A DNA stretch of 64,000 nucleotides from Mycetocola tolaasinivorans (GCF_003667565.1 NZ_RCUX01000005.1:186001-250000), one strand, 5' to 3'; shown: positions 45,055-53,771, counted from the stretch's first letter. The notes: a model not told the origin generated them from the letters alone. Numbers and translations are program-made.

Positions 45055-46605
45055 TTGTCCGAATGGGTGCTGCTGGGCATCGGTTTATTGCTAACGGTAG
45101 GCACCGGACTGTTTGTTGCCTCCGAGTTCGCGATGGTAAACCTCGATCGTTCCGATCTTGAGGCCCGCCGCGACCGTGGTGAGCAAAAGCTCACCCGCAC
45201 GATTGGCGCACTGCGCCACACTTCAACCCATCTTTCAAGCGCACAGCTGGGCATCACGCTCACCACGCTGCTTGCCGGATACACGCTTGAGCCCGGCATT
45301 TCTCGCCTGCTCGCGGATCCCTTCCTCAGCTGGGGCATCAGCCCCGATGCGCTCACTCCGATCACCTCGGTGATCGCGATCGTGATCGCCACGCTGATCT
45401 CGATGATCATCGGGGAGCTGGTGCCGAAGAACCTGGCGCTCGCCCTGCCGCTGGCCACCGCGAAGGTGGTGATGCCGTTCCAGACGGCCTTCACCGCAAT
45501 CTTTAGACCAGCTGTACAGGTGCTGAACGGAAGCGCAAACGGCGTGTTGCGCTCGGTCGGGATCGAGCCCAAGGAGGAGCTTTCGGGTGCGCGCACCGCG
45601 GAGGAGCTCTCCTCCCTGCTGCGCCGCTCGGCCGGTGCCGGCACGCTCGAGGCCGATACCGCGACGCTGCTGGACCGCACCCTGCGATTCGCCGCTCACG
45701 ACGCCTCCGACGTGATGACCCCGCGCCTGCGGGTCGTCGCGGCCTCGCGTACCGACCCCGCCCAGGCGGTGCTGGATCTCGCCCGTGAGACCGGCTTCTC
45801 CCGCTTCCCGGTGATCGACACCGATATCGACGACATCGTGGGTATCGTGCATCTCAAGCACGCGGTGAGCGTGCCGCGCGAGCGTCGCGCCGATGTGCCG
45901 GTTTCGGCGCTTCAGGTCGACGTTCTGCGCGTGCCCGAGACCATCCCGCTGGACTCCCTGCTCGGTGAGCTTCGTGGCCGTGGCCTACAGATGGCCGTGG
46001 TGGTGGACGAGTACGGCGGTACGGCCGGCGTCGCGACCCTCGAAGACCTCGTGGAGGAAATCGTCGGTGAGGTATCCGACGAGCACGACCGCACCAGCGC
46101 GGGCGTGGTGAACTCGGTGGAGGGCGTGCTCTTCCCGGGCAGCCTACGTCCCGACGAGCTGCGCGAGCGCACCGGAATCGTGGTGCCCGAAGAGGGCCCG
46201 TACGAGACCGTCGCCGGCTATCTGATGGCCATGCTCGGGCGTGTTCCGACGATCGGGGATGAGTTTGTCGCCGAACACGGAACCTTCCGGGTGGAGCGCA
46301 TGGACGGGCACCGCATCGACCGCATTCGCTTCCGCGCGGGGGACGAGCCCGAAGACGCCCAGACCCCGGTGTGGCCGCGCCCCGGCCCGGCCGATCGCGT
46401 GCTGGCCGCGGCCGCGGCCGAGTCTGCCTCTGGCGAAACCGGTGCCGGCACGGACGGGACGGCACCCGCCGCGCCCGCCGCGGGCATCACCGATGCCGAG
46501 AACCGGCCGCCGCAGACCGGCCCGACCACCGTGTCCGGTGCAGCCGAAACCAACACACCTGATGCCGACCGCGCGTCCACTACCGAGGAGGGGAGCACCC
46601 GATGA
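45055..46605 (+). CDS. CNNM/CorC-HlyC family transport protein (first of two)
   Basis: 516 residues. TTG start with GGTGAG upstream, at the point where the first helix begins. An N-terminal CNNM membrane domain (three to four helices; VASEFAMVNLDRSDLE, then SAQLGITLTTLLAGY) is followed by two CBS domains (about 215-340; VMTPRLRVVA and VVVDEYGGTAGVATLEDLVE) and the CorC_HlyC C-terminal domain. A Pro/Ala/Thr-rich tail of about 85 residues is extra. The family is linked to Mg2+/Co2+ export or magnesium homeostasis; older 'hemolysin' labels are misleading. The stop overlaps the paralogue that follows (ATGA). Confidence 0.9.
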   Translation: MSEWVLLGIGLLLTVGTGLFVASEFAMVNLDRSDLEARRDRGEQKLTRTIGALRHTSTHLSSAQLGITLTTLLAGYTLEPGISRLLADPFLSWGISPDALTPITSVIAIVIATLISMIIGELVPKNLALALPLATAKVVMPFQTAFTAIFRPAVQVLNGSANGVLRSVGIEPKEELSGARTAEELSSLLRRSAGAGTLEADTATLLDRTLRFAAHDASDVMTPRLRVVAASRTDPAQAVLDLARETGFSRFPVIDTDIDDIVGIVHLKHAVSVPRERRADVPVSALQVDVLRVPETIPLDSLLGELRGRGLQMAVVVDEYGGTAGVATLEDLVEEIVGEVSDEHDRTSAGVVNSVEGVLFPGSLRPDELRERTGIVVPEEGPYETVAGYLMAMLGRVPTIGDEFVAEHGTFRVERMDGHRIDRIRFRAGDEPEDAQTPVWPRPGPADRVLAAAAAESASGETGAGTDGTAPAAPAAGITDAENRPPQTGPTTVSGAAETNTPDADRASTTEEGSTR

Positions 46606-47672
46606 GTGACTGGGCTGGAATTGCCTGGCTGTTTATTCTGCTGGGTGGAAACGCCTTCTTCGTGGCGGCCGAGTTTGCGGTGATCTCCGCGCGCCGATCG
46701 CAGATCGAGCCGCTCGCCGAAAAGGGTAAGCGGAGCGCCATCACGGCCCTGTGGGCGATGGAGCACGCGACGCTCATGCTGGCGGCCTGCCAGCTGGGTA
46801 TTACCGTGTGTTCGCTGCTGATCCTGAACGTCTCCGAGCCGGCGATCCACCACCTGCTCGGGGTGCCGCTTGGCCTCACCGGCCTGCCGGATGCCGTGGT
46901 GGGAACGGTTTCGTTCATCATCACGCTGGTGCTGGTGTCGTACCTGCACGTGGTGTTCGGCGAGATGGTGCCGAAGAACATGTCGTTCTCGGTGCCGGAC
47001 CGGGCGGTGCTCATTCTCGCGCCGCCGCTGGTATTTATCGCCCGCGTGTTCAAGCCGATCATCTGGGGATTGAACGCGTTTGCTAACCTCATCCTGCGCG
47101 CGCTGCGCGTGGTTCCGAAGGACGAGGCCAACTCGACCTTCACCCTGGATGAGGTCGCGACGATCGTCTCGCAGTCCACCCGCGAGGGTGTGCTGACGGA
47201 CAACTCGGGCGCGCTGACCGCGGCGTTCGAGTTCACCGGTAAGAAGGTGTCCGACGTGGCGATCCCGACCGCAGAGCTGGTGACCCTGCCCGCGGGCGTG
47301 ACCACCTCACAGCTTGAGCGGGCGGTGGCGAAGAACGGGTTCTCCCGCTACGTCATCACCGGTTCGGGCCCGGGGGAGCAGCACGACCTGCTCGGATACC
47401 TGCACCTCAAGGACGTTCTGCGCTTTGATACCGGTGGCGAGGAGGTGTCGCCTGATCAGCCGATCCCGCTGCGCCGTATCCGTCGCCTGATCTCGCTCCC
47501 GCAGACCGATGATCTCGAGGATGCGCTGGCGACGATGCGCCGCTCGGGTTCGCACCTGGCTCGCGCAATCGATACCGAGGGGAACACCACCGGTGTGCTG
47601 TTCCTCGAGGACATCATCGAGGAACTGGTGGGCGAGGTCCACGACGCGACCCGTCGCGATAGCGGCCGCTAG
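46602..47672 (+). CDS. CNNM/CorC-HlyC family transport protein (second of two)
   Basis: 356 residues, a paralogue of the preceding gene without the acidic CorC_HlyC tail. CNNM membrane domain with FVAAEFAVISARRSQIEPLA and AACQLGITVCSLLI, then a CBS pair (about 210-345; FLEDIIEELVGEVHD at the end). Adjacent, overlapping paralogues of this kind are common in Gram-positive bacteria and may form heterodimers. Ends at a strong terminator. Confidence 0.9.
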   Translation: MSDWAGIAWLFILLGGNAFFVAAEFAVISARRSQIEPLAEKGKRSAITALWAMEHATLMLAACQLGITVCSLLILNVSEPAIHHLLGVPLGLTGLPDAVVGTVSFIITLVLVSYLHVVFGEMVPKNMSFSVPDRAVLILAPPLVFIARVFKPIIWGLNAFANLILRALRVVPKDEANSTFTLDEVATIVSQSTREGVLTDNSGALTAAFEFTGKKVSDVAIPTAELVTLPAGVTTSQLERAVAKNGFSRYVITGSGPGEQHDLLGYLHLKDVLRFDTGGEEVSPDQPIPLRRIRRLISLPQTDDLEDALATMRRSGSHLARAIDTEGNTTGVLFLEDIIEELVGEVHDATRRDSGR

Positions 47673-47689
47673 AACTCCCGGAGATACAC

Positions 47690-47723
47690 GAAACGCCCCC
47701 ACCGAAAACGGTGGGGGCGTTTC
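47690..47723. terminator. Bidirectional terminator between convergent genes
   Basis: GAAACGCCCCCACCG (47690-47704), AAAA loop, exact complement (47709-47723), ending in TTTC; perfect 15-bp stem. Confidence 0.9.
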
Positions 47724-47740
47724 TGGCGTGCGGCCGGCTG

Positions 47741-48823
47741 CTACCGCGAGCCGAACGGGGCGCGCGCGTACGGGCCGGGCACGTAGTCAATCTCGGCACC
47801 GAGGGCGTGCGCTGCCCGCAGCGGGAAGTGCGGGTCGCGCAGGGCCTCGCGGCCGATGAGGATGGCGTCGGCCTGTTCTGCTTCCAGGGTCTCTCCCACC
47901 TGCTCGGGGGTGGTGAAGAGACCCACGGCGGCCACCGGAATTCCGGTGGCCTTGCGCAGGGTTTCGGCGAAGGGCACCTGGTAGAGCGGGGCAACCGGGA
48001 TGCTCTGCTCGGCCACCAGCCCGCCGGTGGAGACGTCGAGGAGGTCGGCCCCGGCCTCGGCGGCGCGACGGCCGATATCGGTGATCAGCTCGGTGTCGAG
48101 CCCGCCCTCGGCCCAGTCGGTGGCCGAGAGACGCACAAACAGCGGCAGGTCACCGATGCGGGTGCGCACCTCGCGAATGACGAGCTCAAGCAGCTTGGCG
48201 CGGTTCTCGGGGCTGCCGCCGAACGAGTCGGTGCGGGTGTTTGACAGCGGAGAGAGGAACGAGTGCAGCAGGTAGCCGTGGGCGGCGTGTACCTCGATCA
48301 CCCGGAATCCGGCGTCCACGGCCCGGCGGGCGGCGGCACCGAAGTCGCGCACAACCGCGGCGATCTGAGCGAGACTCATCTCCGTCGGAGCGTCATATCC
48401 GGTGAAGGCGATCGCGGAGGGGGCGAGGGTCTCCCAGCCGCCCTCGGCGACCGGCACGGTGCCGGTCTTGTCGGTGCTCCAGGGCGGCTGAGTGGAGGCC
48501 TTGCGCCCGGCGTGAGCCAGCTGGATGGCTGGGACGGCACCCTGCGAGGTGATGAATGCGGCGATCGGGGCCCAGGCGGCGGCCTGCTGGTCGTTCCAGA
48601 TGCCGGTATCGCGCGGGGTAATGCGGCCCTCGGGGGAGACCGCGGTGGCCTCGGCCATGACGATGCCGGCACCGCCGATCGCGAACTGACCGAGGTGTAC
48701 CGCGTGCCATGCGGTGGGGACACCATCCTGACGCTCGACCGCGTACTGACACATCGGGGCGATCCAGATGCGGTTTCTTGCGGTGACCGAGCGGAGGGTG
48801 AGTGGGGAAAACGGGGTGGCCAT
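47741..48823 (-). CDS. NADH:flavin oxidoreductase, YqjM-type old yellow enzyme
   Basis: 360 residues; an FMN-dependent ene-reductase reducing activated C=C bonds with NAD(P)H. Signature: APMCQYAVERQDGVPTAWH, in which the Cys is the redox-modulating residue of the YqjM class; IQLAHAGRKAS with the substrate-binding His; HAAHGYLLHSFLSPLSN, followed by RTDSFGGS; and VAAVGLFTTPEQ in the FMN-phosphate region. Complete TIM barrel. It probably detoxifies electrophiles. It starts 12 bp after the end of a HAD hydrolase gene on the same strand, so the two may be co-transcribed. Confidence 0.92.
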   Translation of the reverse strand: MATPFSPLTLRSVTARNRIWIAPMCQYAVERQDGVPTAWHAVHLGQFAIGGAGIVMAEATAVSPEGRITPRDTGIWNDQQAAAWAPIAAFITSQGAVPAIQLAHAGRKASTQPPWSTDKTGTVPVAEGGWETLAPSAIAFTGYDAPTEMSLAQIAAVVRDFGAAARRAVDAGFRVIEVHAAHGYLLHSFLSPLSNTRTDSFGGSPENRAKLLELVIREVRTRIGDLPLFVRLSATDWAEGGLDTELITDIGRRAAEAGADLLDVSTGGLVAEQSIPVAPLYQVPFAETLRKATGIPVAAVGLFTTPEQVGETLEAEQADAILIGREALRDPHFPLRAAHALGAEIDYVPGPYARAPFGSR

Positions 48824-48834
48824 GCGGTCCCTCT

Positions 48835-49461
48835 CTAGGCCCGGGACGCGGCGAGTTCGCTCAGGAATTCGCGCAGGTTGCCGGGGGATGTGTACACGTG
48901 CCCGATGATGCCGAGCGCGCGGGCGGCGGAGATGTTCTCCTCCTTGTTATCGATGAACACCATTTCGGCCGCATCGATTCCCAGCGCATTCAGCGTGTGA
49001 ACATAAATGTCGTGATTCGGCTTGATCATGTCGATCTCGCCGCTCACGACGAAGTGGTCGAAATAGGACGAAAGCGGACCGTGACGGAAATAGCCGCCAA
49101 AGTCGGCACCGGCGTTGGAGAGGAGTGCGAGGCGGGTGCCGCCCTCGTGTAGCTCGCGGATGATGTCGAACACCGCGGGATCGATCGAGAGCCAGCTGCG
49201 GAAGTCGCTGATCCAGATTTCCTGGATACGGGAGTCCGACCAGGAGGTGCCGAGCTCATCGGCGAGCGTACGCCAGTATTCGTGCACGCTCAGCCGCCCC
49301 TGATCGAGGGGTGCCCGGTGCCGCCAGTAGGCAGGGAGGAGGGTATCGGCGTCGAGGCCGGTGAGCTCGAGTACGCGCTCAAAATCCGCGGGGTTCTGGG
49401 GGAGAGAGATCACATCGCCGTAGTCAAAGACGACGGTGAGGGGGGACAGAGAGAGGCTCAT
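48835..49461 (-). CDS. HAD-superfamily hydrolase (subfamily IA)
   Basis: 208 residues from the ATG at 49461, with AAGGGAAAA just upstream; earlier in-frame starts would run into the promoter of the divergent gene. Motif I VVFDYGDVI (nucleophile D13), motif II LALLSNAG, Lys motif in MIKPNHDIY, and motif III VFIDNKEENISAA are all present, with a helical cap between. A small phosphatase of unknown substrate. Same strand as, and upstream of, the old yellow enzyme gene. Confidence 0.88.
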   Translation of the reverse strand: MSLSLSPLTVVFDYGDVISLPQNPADFERVLELTGLDADTLLPAYWRHRAPLDQGRLSVHEYWRTLADELGTSWSDSRIQEIWISDFRSWLSIDPAVFDIIRELHEGGTRLALLSNAGADFGGYFRHGPLSSYFDHFVVSGEIDMIKPNHDIYVHTLNALGIDAAEMVFIDNKEENISAARALGIIGHVYTSPGNLREFLSELAASRA

Positions 49462-49544
49462 GGGTTTTCCCTTCGTTTGGGCCAGCGTACCCGGGGGCGT
49501 GGTGAACCAGGCAAATGACGGGGCGTGGCACCTAGGATAAGGAT

Positions 49545-50798
49545 GTGAACTCCCGACTGACCCCGTACTGGGCCATCTTTGTCCTTGTCCACCTGTGGGC
49601 TTTTTGGCTCGCACTGACCTCCTCGGGGTACCCGCTCGGTGACGTCACCATCGTTTACCTGCCGTGGTCGCAGCAGGCCGTCAGCGGTGGCAGCATCGTC
49701 GGAATCGACGTGCCCTGGGTGTACCCGGTGCTCGCGCTGCTGCCGATGATCCCGCCGCTCGCCTTTGGGCCCGAGCTGTATGCGGTGGGCTGGCTCGTGA
49801 TGTGTTCGGTCCTGAACGCGATTGCCTATGCGGTGCTGCTGGGTAACGGGCGTTCGATCGTGCGCAAGCGCGCCGCGGTGTGGTGGATGGCGTTCATCGT
49901 GGTCCTCGGGCCGATCGTGATGGGCCGGATCGACGCGGTCACCGTGCCGATGGCGATCATCGCCCTCCTGGTGCTCGCGCGGCACCCGCTGGTGGCCTCG
50001 GTAATCCTGAGCATTGCCACCTGGATGAAGATCTGGCCGGCCGCGGCGATCGGTGCGGCGCTGCTGGTGCTGCGTCAGCGCAAGGACGTGCTGATGGGTG
50101 GCATTTACACGACCCTCGCGGTGCTGCTGTCGGCGCTGGTGATCGGCGGATTCCCGAGTGTGCTGTCCTTTATCACGCAGCAGACCGGGCGCGGCATTCA
50201 GATCGAGGCCCCGGTTGCGGTGCCGTATCTGTGGATCGCCTCGCTCGGCGGCAACGCTGAGCTGTACTACGACCGCGATATTCTCACGTACCAGGTGCGC
50301 GGTGATGGCATCGAAATGCTGTCGGCCGTGATGACCCCGCTGCTGGTCCTGACCGTTGCCCTGATCGCGCTGCTCGCCTGGCGTGCCCAGCGCTCGCGTA
50401 CCGGCACGCTGCGGATCCTGCCCGTTGTGGTGCTCGCCCTCGTGACCGCGATGATCGCCGTCAACAAGGTGGGTTCGCCGCAGTTCATGGTGTGGCTGAT
50501 CGCCCCGATTGTTTTCGGCCTGGTCATGACCGCCGACCGCTTCCGCTTCCCCGCAATGCTCGCACTGGTGCTCGGCGTACTGACTCAACTGTTCTACCCG
50601 TACTTCTATGGCTCCCTGCTGCGCGCCGAAATGTGGGCCGTGGTGGTCATCACCCTGCGCAACATCGGCACCCTCGTACTGCTGGTGTGGTGCGTTCGCG
50701 AGCTGTGGCGCCTGGGTGCGCCGCACGTGGTGCCGAGTGCCGAAACCCGCGCCGTGGCCGCTCAGGCCGCGGTGAACACCACCGTCAAGGAGAGCTAA
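49545..50798 (+). CDS. Polytopic membrane glycosyltransferase, GT87 (DUF2029) type
   Basis: 417 residues, about ten hydrophobic segments. It matches the polyprenyl-phosphate-mannose-dependent GT-C mannosyltransferase pattern in size and in details: an Asp in the first external loop (SSGYPLGDVTIVYLPW), TWMKIWPAAAIGAALLVLRQ in mid-protein, and VGSPQFMVWLIAP late, as is usual for GT87. These enzymes add mannose to lipoglycans in actinobacterial envelopes. GTG start. It is followed one base later by a thiamine-binding-fold gene, so the two are probably co-transcribed. The exact acceptor is unknown. Confidence 0.8.
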   Translation: MNSRLTPYWAIFVLVHLWAFWLALTSSGYPLGDVTIVYLPWSQQAVSGGSIVGIDVPWVYPVLALLPMIPPLAFGPELYAVGWLVMCSVLNAIAYAVLLGNGRSIVRKRAAVWWMAFIVVLGPIVMGRIDAVTVPMAIIALLVLARHPLVASVILSIATWMKIWPAAAIGAALLVLRQRKDVLMGGIYTTLAVLLSALVIGGFPSVLSFITQQTGRGIQIEAPVAVPYLWIASLGGNAELYYDRDILTYQVRGDGIEMLSAVMTPLLVLTVALIALLAWRAQRSRTGTLRILPVVVLALVTAMIAVNKVGSPQFMVWLIAPIVFGLVMTADRFRFPAMLALVLGVLTQLFYPYFYGSLLRAEMWAVVVITLRNIGTLVLLVWCVRELWRLGAPHVVPSAETRAVAAQAAVNTTVKES

Positions 50799-50799
50799 C

Positions 50800-51102
50800 A
50801 TGCTGGTTGCATTTTCCGTCGCGCCGTCCGGCAGCGACAACGCCGATGCCTCGGTACACGATGCGGTTGCCGCCGCGGTCAAAATCGTCCGTGACTCGGG
50901 CCTGCCGAACCACACCGATGCGATGTTCACCACCATCGAGGGCGAGTGGGACGAGGTGTTCGCCGTGATCAAGGCCGCCACCGAGGCGGTGGGTGCCTTT
51001 GGCTCGCGGGTTTCGCTGGTCCTGAAGGCCGACATTCGCCCGGGCTACAGCGGTGAGCTGACCGCGAAGCTCATACGGTTGGAAGAGGCACTGGAGCAGT
51101 AG
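50800..51102 (+). CDS. Thiamine-binding-fold protein, MTH1187/YkoF-like (DUF77)
   Basis: 100 residues, a single ferredoxin-like domain. LVAFSVAPSGSDNADASVHD at the N-terminus and GLPNHTDAMFTTIEGEWDEV are family features (the second forms the ligand region); RVSLVLKADIRPG precedes the last helix. Members bind thiamine or a related ligand, often with cytosolic or transport roles. The start lies 1 bp after the glycosyltransferase stop, so it is in the same operon. Confidence 0.85.
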   Translation: MLVAFSVAPSGSDNADASVHDAVAAAVKIVRDSGLPNHTDAMFTTIEGEWDEVFAVIKAATEAVGAFGSRVSLVLKADIRPGYSGELTAKLIRLEEALEQ

Positions 51103-51164
51103 CGGGCGAAAAATGACTGAGACGGAATCTACGATGAGAACGTCGGACTTCACGCCAGAACAGT

Positions 51165-51410
51165 GTGACTCTGGCAGGTTTTCTGGCCTGTCCGCCCTGT
51201 TTGCCCGCGATTGAAAACGCGGACTATTACGGTGAGGTAATGCACTTCGTTGCACGCGCGGAAGACGAATCGGAAGCAGAGGCCTCGGCAGACATGGCAA
51301 TTACGTGTGCTCTCAGGGTCTTGTGAGCGGTTCCATCCGACGAGGAAAACCCTGCGTTTGTCTCCACCGACCGTCGCGATGCATCCATTGCCTATCTGCA
51401 CGGGAAATAG
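51165..51410 (+). pseudogene. Decayed reading frame, family unknown
   Basis: In one frame this stretch reads protein-like text: ENADYYGEVMHFVARAEDES and further acidic/Ala-rich residues, a TGA at 51324-51326, then in the same frame SDEENPAFVSTDRRDASIAY to a TAG at 51408-51410. GGTGAGGTA precedes an in-frame ATG at 51240; a GTG at 51165 would include more. Either a 28-53-residue peptide ends at the TGA or this is a relic with an in-frame stop. GC at third positions is lower than in neighbours. I cannot name a family. Confidence 0.35.
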
Positions 51411-51561
51411 GCAGCTCAGGACTGCCTCGGACGGGTGAGGAATAGGTGACGCCTCACCGCCCCTAAATCCTACTTATGTAAATAAGTGGGATTTAGAAGC
51501 TGCTAAATCCCACATATCTTACTAAAGTGGATTTAGTGCGGTGAGGTTTGGAGGCTATCCG
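51411..51561. other. Control region of the Fic gene
   Basis: An AT-rich island in GC-rich DNA. It contains the two palindromes described separately and a ribosome site (GGAGG at 51550-51554) 7 bp before the Fic ATG. No gene is seen in it. Confidence 0.5.
51463..51536. promoter_or_regulatory. Two adjacent palindromes built from one half-site, upstream of fic
   Basis: Palindrome 1: CTAAATCCTACTTAT (51463-51477), GTAA, and its complement with one mismatch (51482-51496). Palindrome 2: CTAAATCC (51503-51510) and GGATTTAG (51529-51536). All four arms begin with CTAAATCC, giving four half-sites; the two forward arms start exactly 40 bp apart. The second palindrome ends 25 bp before the Fic start codon, so a bound protein would block transcription or initiation. 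Likely operator. Confidence 0.75.
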
Positions 51562-52848
51562 ATGGCTGAGTACATTGAGCGTTTGTGGAGTCTGGACGAC
51601 GAATCCGGGTTTGGGCTGAGTCGGCGCGATCGCCAGCCCGGCCGGTACCGAGCCTATGTACCGGATGAACTCGGCACGCGGCTGCCCGATCTGGGTGGTG
51701 CAGCACGCACCGCGGCCGAGGATGCGCTGGTTGTTCTGGGTCGCGCAGATGAGCGGATTGGAGAGCACGGTGGCTTTCTCAATCACCTGCTGATTCGGTC
51801 CGAGTCGATTTCTTCCAGCTGGATCGAGGGTAATCGGGTAACCCCGAAGAAACTTGCCATTGCCGAGGTTCTCCAACAGGGACCTCGCGTGGCACTGGAC
51901 GTGATTGGCAACGTGCGGGCTACCGAGGCTGCAATCCACGAGCTGACCGATCGCAGTCAGCCGATTTCGGTGCGGGACATTGAGACGCTTCAGCACGTAA
52001 TCGAGCCCCGTCTGTCGATCGGTGTTCGAACCGAGCAAAACTGGGTGGGCGGCACGGGGAGCAGCCCACTGCGTGCGGACTTTGTTCCCGCGCCGGAAAC
52101 CGAAGTTGAACGCCTTCTTGGCGACCTCGCGGGTTTCATGAGTGAAACCGGGGGAAATCCCGTGGTCCGTGCCGCAATCGCGCACGCGCAGTTTGAGACT
52201 ATTCATCCGTTTGTGGACGGCAACGGACGTACGGGCCGTGCGCTCATTCACACGGTACTGGCGCGAGCCGATGCTTTGCGCAACGTGCTCATCCCCATCA
52301 GCACCGTGTTTGCCGGGGATACCGATGCATATATCGCTGGCCTCAGCGCTTATCGAGCGACCCCGCCCCGTCTTGATGACTGGGTGATCGGGTTTGCCTC
52401 CGCGGTTGAGCGTGCGGCGGGCAACGCGGTGGCGCTGGCTGACAGAGTTGAAGCGCTCGACGCTCGGCTCCTCGAGCAGCTCGTTGCGCATCGAACGGCG
52501 CGAGGAGTCAACCCTGCGCGGCCTCGAAGCGACGCATTGATGCTGAGGGTGCTGAGCAATCTTGCGCACGAACCAGTACTCACGGGCGATCGAGTGTCCG
52601 AGCGATGGGGAGCTTCGCCGAGCGCAGCCCATCGTGCTCTCGTCGCGCTGGCCGACGCCGGAATCCTTGCGCGGGTGAAGGATCAGAAGGGGAGGCTGTT
52701 CTGCTACACCGCCGACGCCCACCTGGGCCTGGTCGCTCTCGCTGAGCGTAGTAATCGTATTGGCGGGCACGAGACTGGAGCCCGCAAGCCGAGACTGGGC
52801 CCGGATGCCCCCGCGCTCGATCACGTGGGCAGGCTTCACGGCGAATGA
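51562..52848 (+). CDS. Fic-domain AMP-transferase (class II, N-terminal inhibitory motif) with C-terminal winged helix
   Basis: 428 residues from the ATG at 51562 (GGAGG upstream). N-terminal Fic_N-type domain with the inhibitory motif S85-S-W-I-E89-G, which matches the (S/T)xxxE(G/N) rule of class II Fic proteins. The Fic core carries HPFVDGNGRTGR with catalytic H215, all catalytic residues intact. The C-terminal ~90 residues contain a winged-helix-like segment (GDRVSERWGASPSAAHRALV). Fic enzymes transfer AMP to hydroxyl side chains of target proteins; here Glu89 would keep it inactive until released. The palindromes directly upstream and the own wHTH suggest autoregulation. Codon use is less GC-biased than its neighbours. 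No separate antitoxin gene is seen. Confidence 0.9.
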   Translation: MAEYIERLWSLDDESGFGLSRRDRQPGRYRAYVPDELGTRLPDLGGAARTAAEDALVVLGRADERIGEHGGFLNHLLIRSESISSSWIEGNRVTPKKLAIAEVLQQGPRVALDVIGNVRATEAAIHELTDRSQPISVRDIETLQHVIEPRLSIGVRTEQNWVGGTGSSPLRADFVPAPETEVERLLGDLAGFMSETGGNPVVRAAIAHAQFETIHPFVDGNGRTGRALIHTVLARADALRNVLIPISTVFAGDTDAYIAGLSAYRATPPRLDDWVIGFASAVERAAGNAVALADRVEALDARLLEQLVAHRTARGVNPARPRSDALMLRVLSNLAHEPVLTGDRVSERWGASPSAAHRALVALADAGILARVKDQKGRLFCYTADAHLGLVALAERSNRIGGHETGARKPRLGPDAPALDHVGRLHGE

Positions 52849-52865
52849 TGTTTATTAAACATCAT
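52845..52865. other. Perfect 21-bp palindrome across the fic stop codon
   Basis: ATGATGTTTA, a central T, then TAAACATCAT. The fic TGA is bases 52846-52848. It is AT-rich and lies between convergent genes. A terminator without T-tract, or an operator or attachment-like site. Confidence 0.6.
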
Positions 52866-52901
52866 CGAGGCCGAGGCCGAGGGCGCGTAGCCCGCGACCG
52901 C

Positions 52902-53771
52902 TTAGTTCTCCCCGAAGCCCGGTTGGGAGGCGGATTCAAAGCGCTGATTGCCGAGTACCGCGAGGAGTGCGAGCTTGCTTTCCGCCTCGGAACGGGGCGC
53001 GGCGGTGAGGACGAGAAGCGCCTGTGACTCATCCTCCGTGAACAGCGACTGGCAGTCCACCTCGATCTCCCCGAGTGAGGGGTGAACGAGGGTTTTGTGA
53101 TCGGTGAACCTGCGCTGAACGCGGTGCTCCTCCCACTTTGCCGCAAACTCCGCGCTCAGGGTGAGGAGTTCACGTACCAGATCTCCGGCCGGGGAGTTCT
53201 CGCCGAGGGTGCCGAGCGCCGCGCGCAGAGCGGCCACCAGCGCGTGCCCCTGCCGATCCTGGTCGCGCTCCGGATATCGCGCGCGCTCGGTTTCGGGGTG
53301 GGCAAACCAGCGGTAGATCTCGCTGCGCGCCAGTCCCGTATACCCGCTGGTGTCTCCGTAGAGAGCCATCGCCGGGGCATTTTGAACCAGGGTTTCCCCG
53401 AGCATGGAGATGATGAGTGCCGGTGTATCACCGAGTCGATCGAGCACGCGCAGCAGCGCCGGGGCAACGTAGTCACCGGTGGCGTAGCGGTCGGGGGCAT
53501 CGAGGCCTGAGATCCGAAAGAGATAGTCGCGCTCATCGGGTGTGAGTCGCAGGGCTCGGGCCAGCGACGCAAGGATTTGGGCGCTGGGCTGGGTACTCCG
53601 TCCCTGTTCCATCCGCGTGTAGTAGTCGGTGGACATCAGCGCGAGTTGGGCGACCTCCTCTCGGCGCAGACCGATTGTGCGTCTCCGCGGGCCGGGGTGC
53701 AGGCCTACGTCTGCCGGCCGGAGGTCGTTTCGTCTTCGCGTCAGAAAACCGCTGAGTGCGTCTCGATCCAT
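52902..53771 (-). CDS. MmyB-like helix-turn-helix transcriptional regulator
   Basis: 289 residues from the ATG at 53771. The N-terminal XRE HTH reads GLRREEVAQLALMSTDYYTR, then MEQGRSTQPSAQILASLARA (about 34-75), and the MmyB-type ligand-binding domain follows (YRWFAHPETERARYPERDQD, then VEEHRV-like and LTVLTAAPRSE-type segments). This family often controls an oxidoreductase gene divergent to it, as here: the SDR gene begins 100 bp away on the other strand. Longer in-frame starts would run through the SDR gene and are unlikely. The inducer is unknown. Confidence 0.88.
   Translation of the reverse strand: MDRDALSGFLTRRRNDLRPADVGLHPGPRRRTIGLRREEVAQLALMSTDYYTRMEQGRSTQPSAQILASLARALRLTPDERDYLFRISGLDAPDRYATGDYVAPALLRVLDRLGDTPALIISMLGETLVQNAPAMALYGDTSGYTGLARSEIYRWFAHPETERARYPERDQDRQGHALVAALRAALGTLGENSPAGDLVRELLTLSAEFAAKWEEHRVQRRFTDHKTLVHPSLGEIEVDCQSLFTEDESQALLVLTAAPRSEAESKLALLAVLGNQRFESASQPGFGEN

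Noticed and set aside
49462..49614. Extended start for the HAD hydrolase
   Set aside because: It would cross the promoter and start of the divergent glycosyltransferase; the ATG at 49461 has a good ribosome site and the motif I strand follows directly.
51113..51214. 33-codon frame after the thiamine-binding gene
   Set aside because: No ribosome site and no protein-like pattern; it overlaps the better coding-like frame in another phase.
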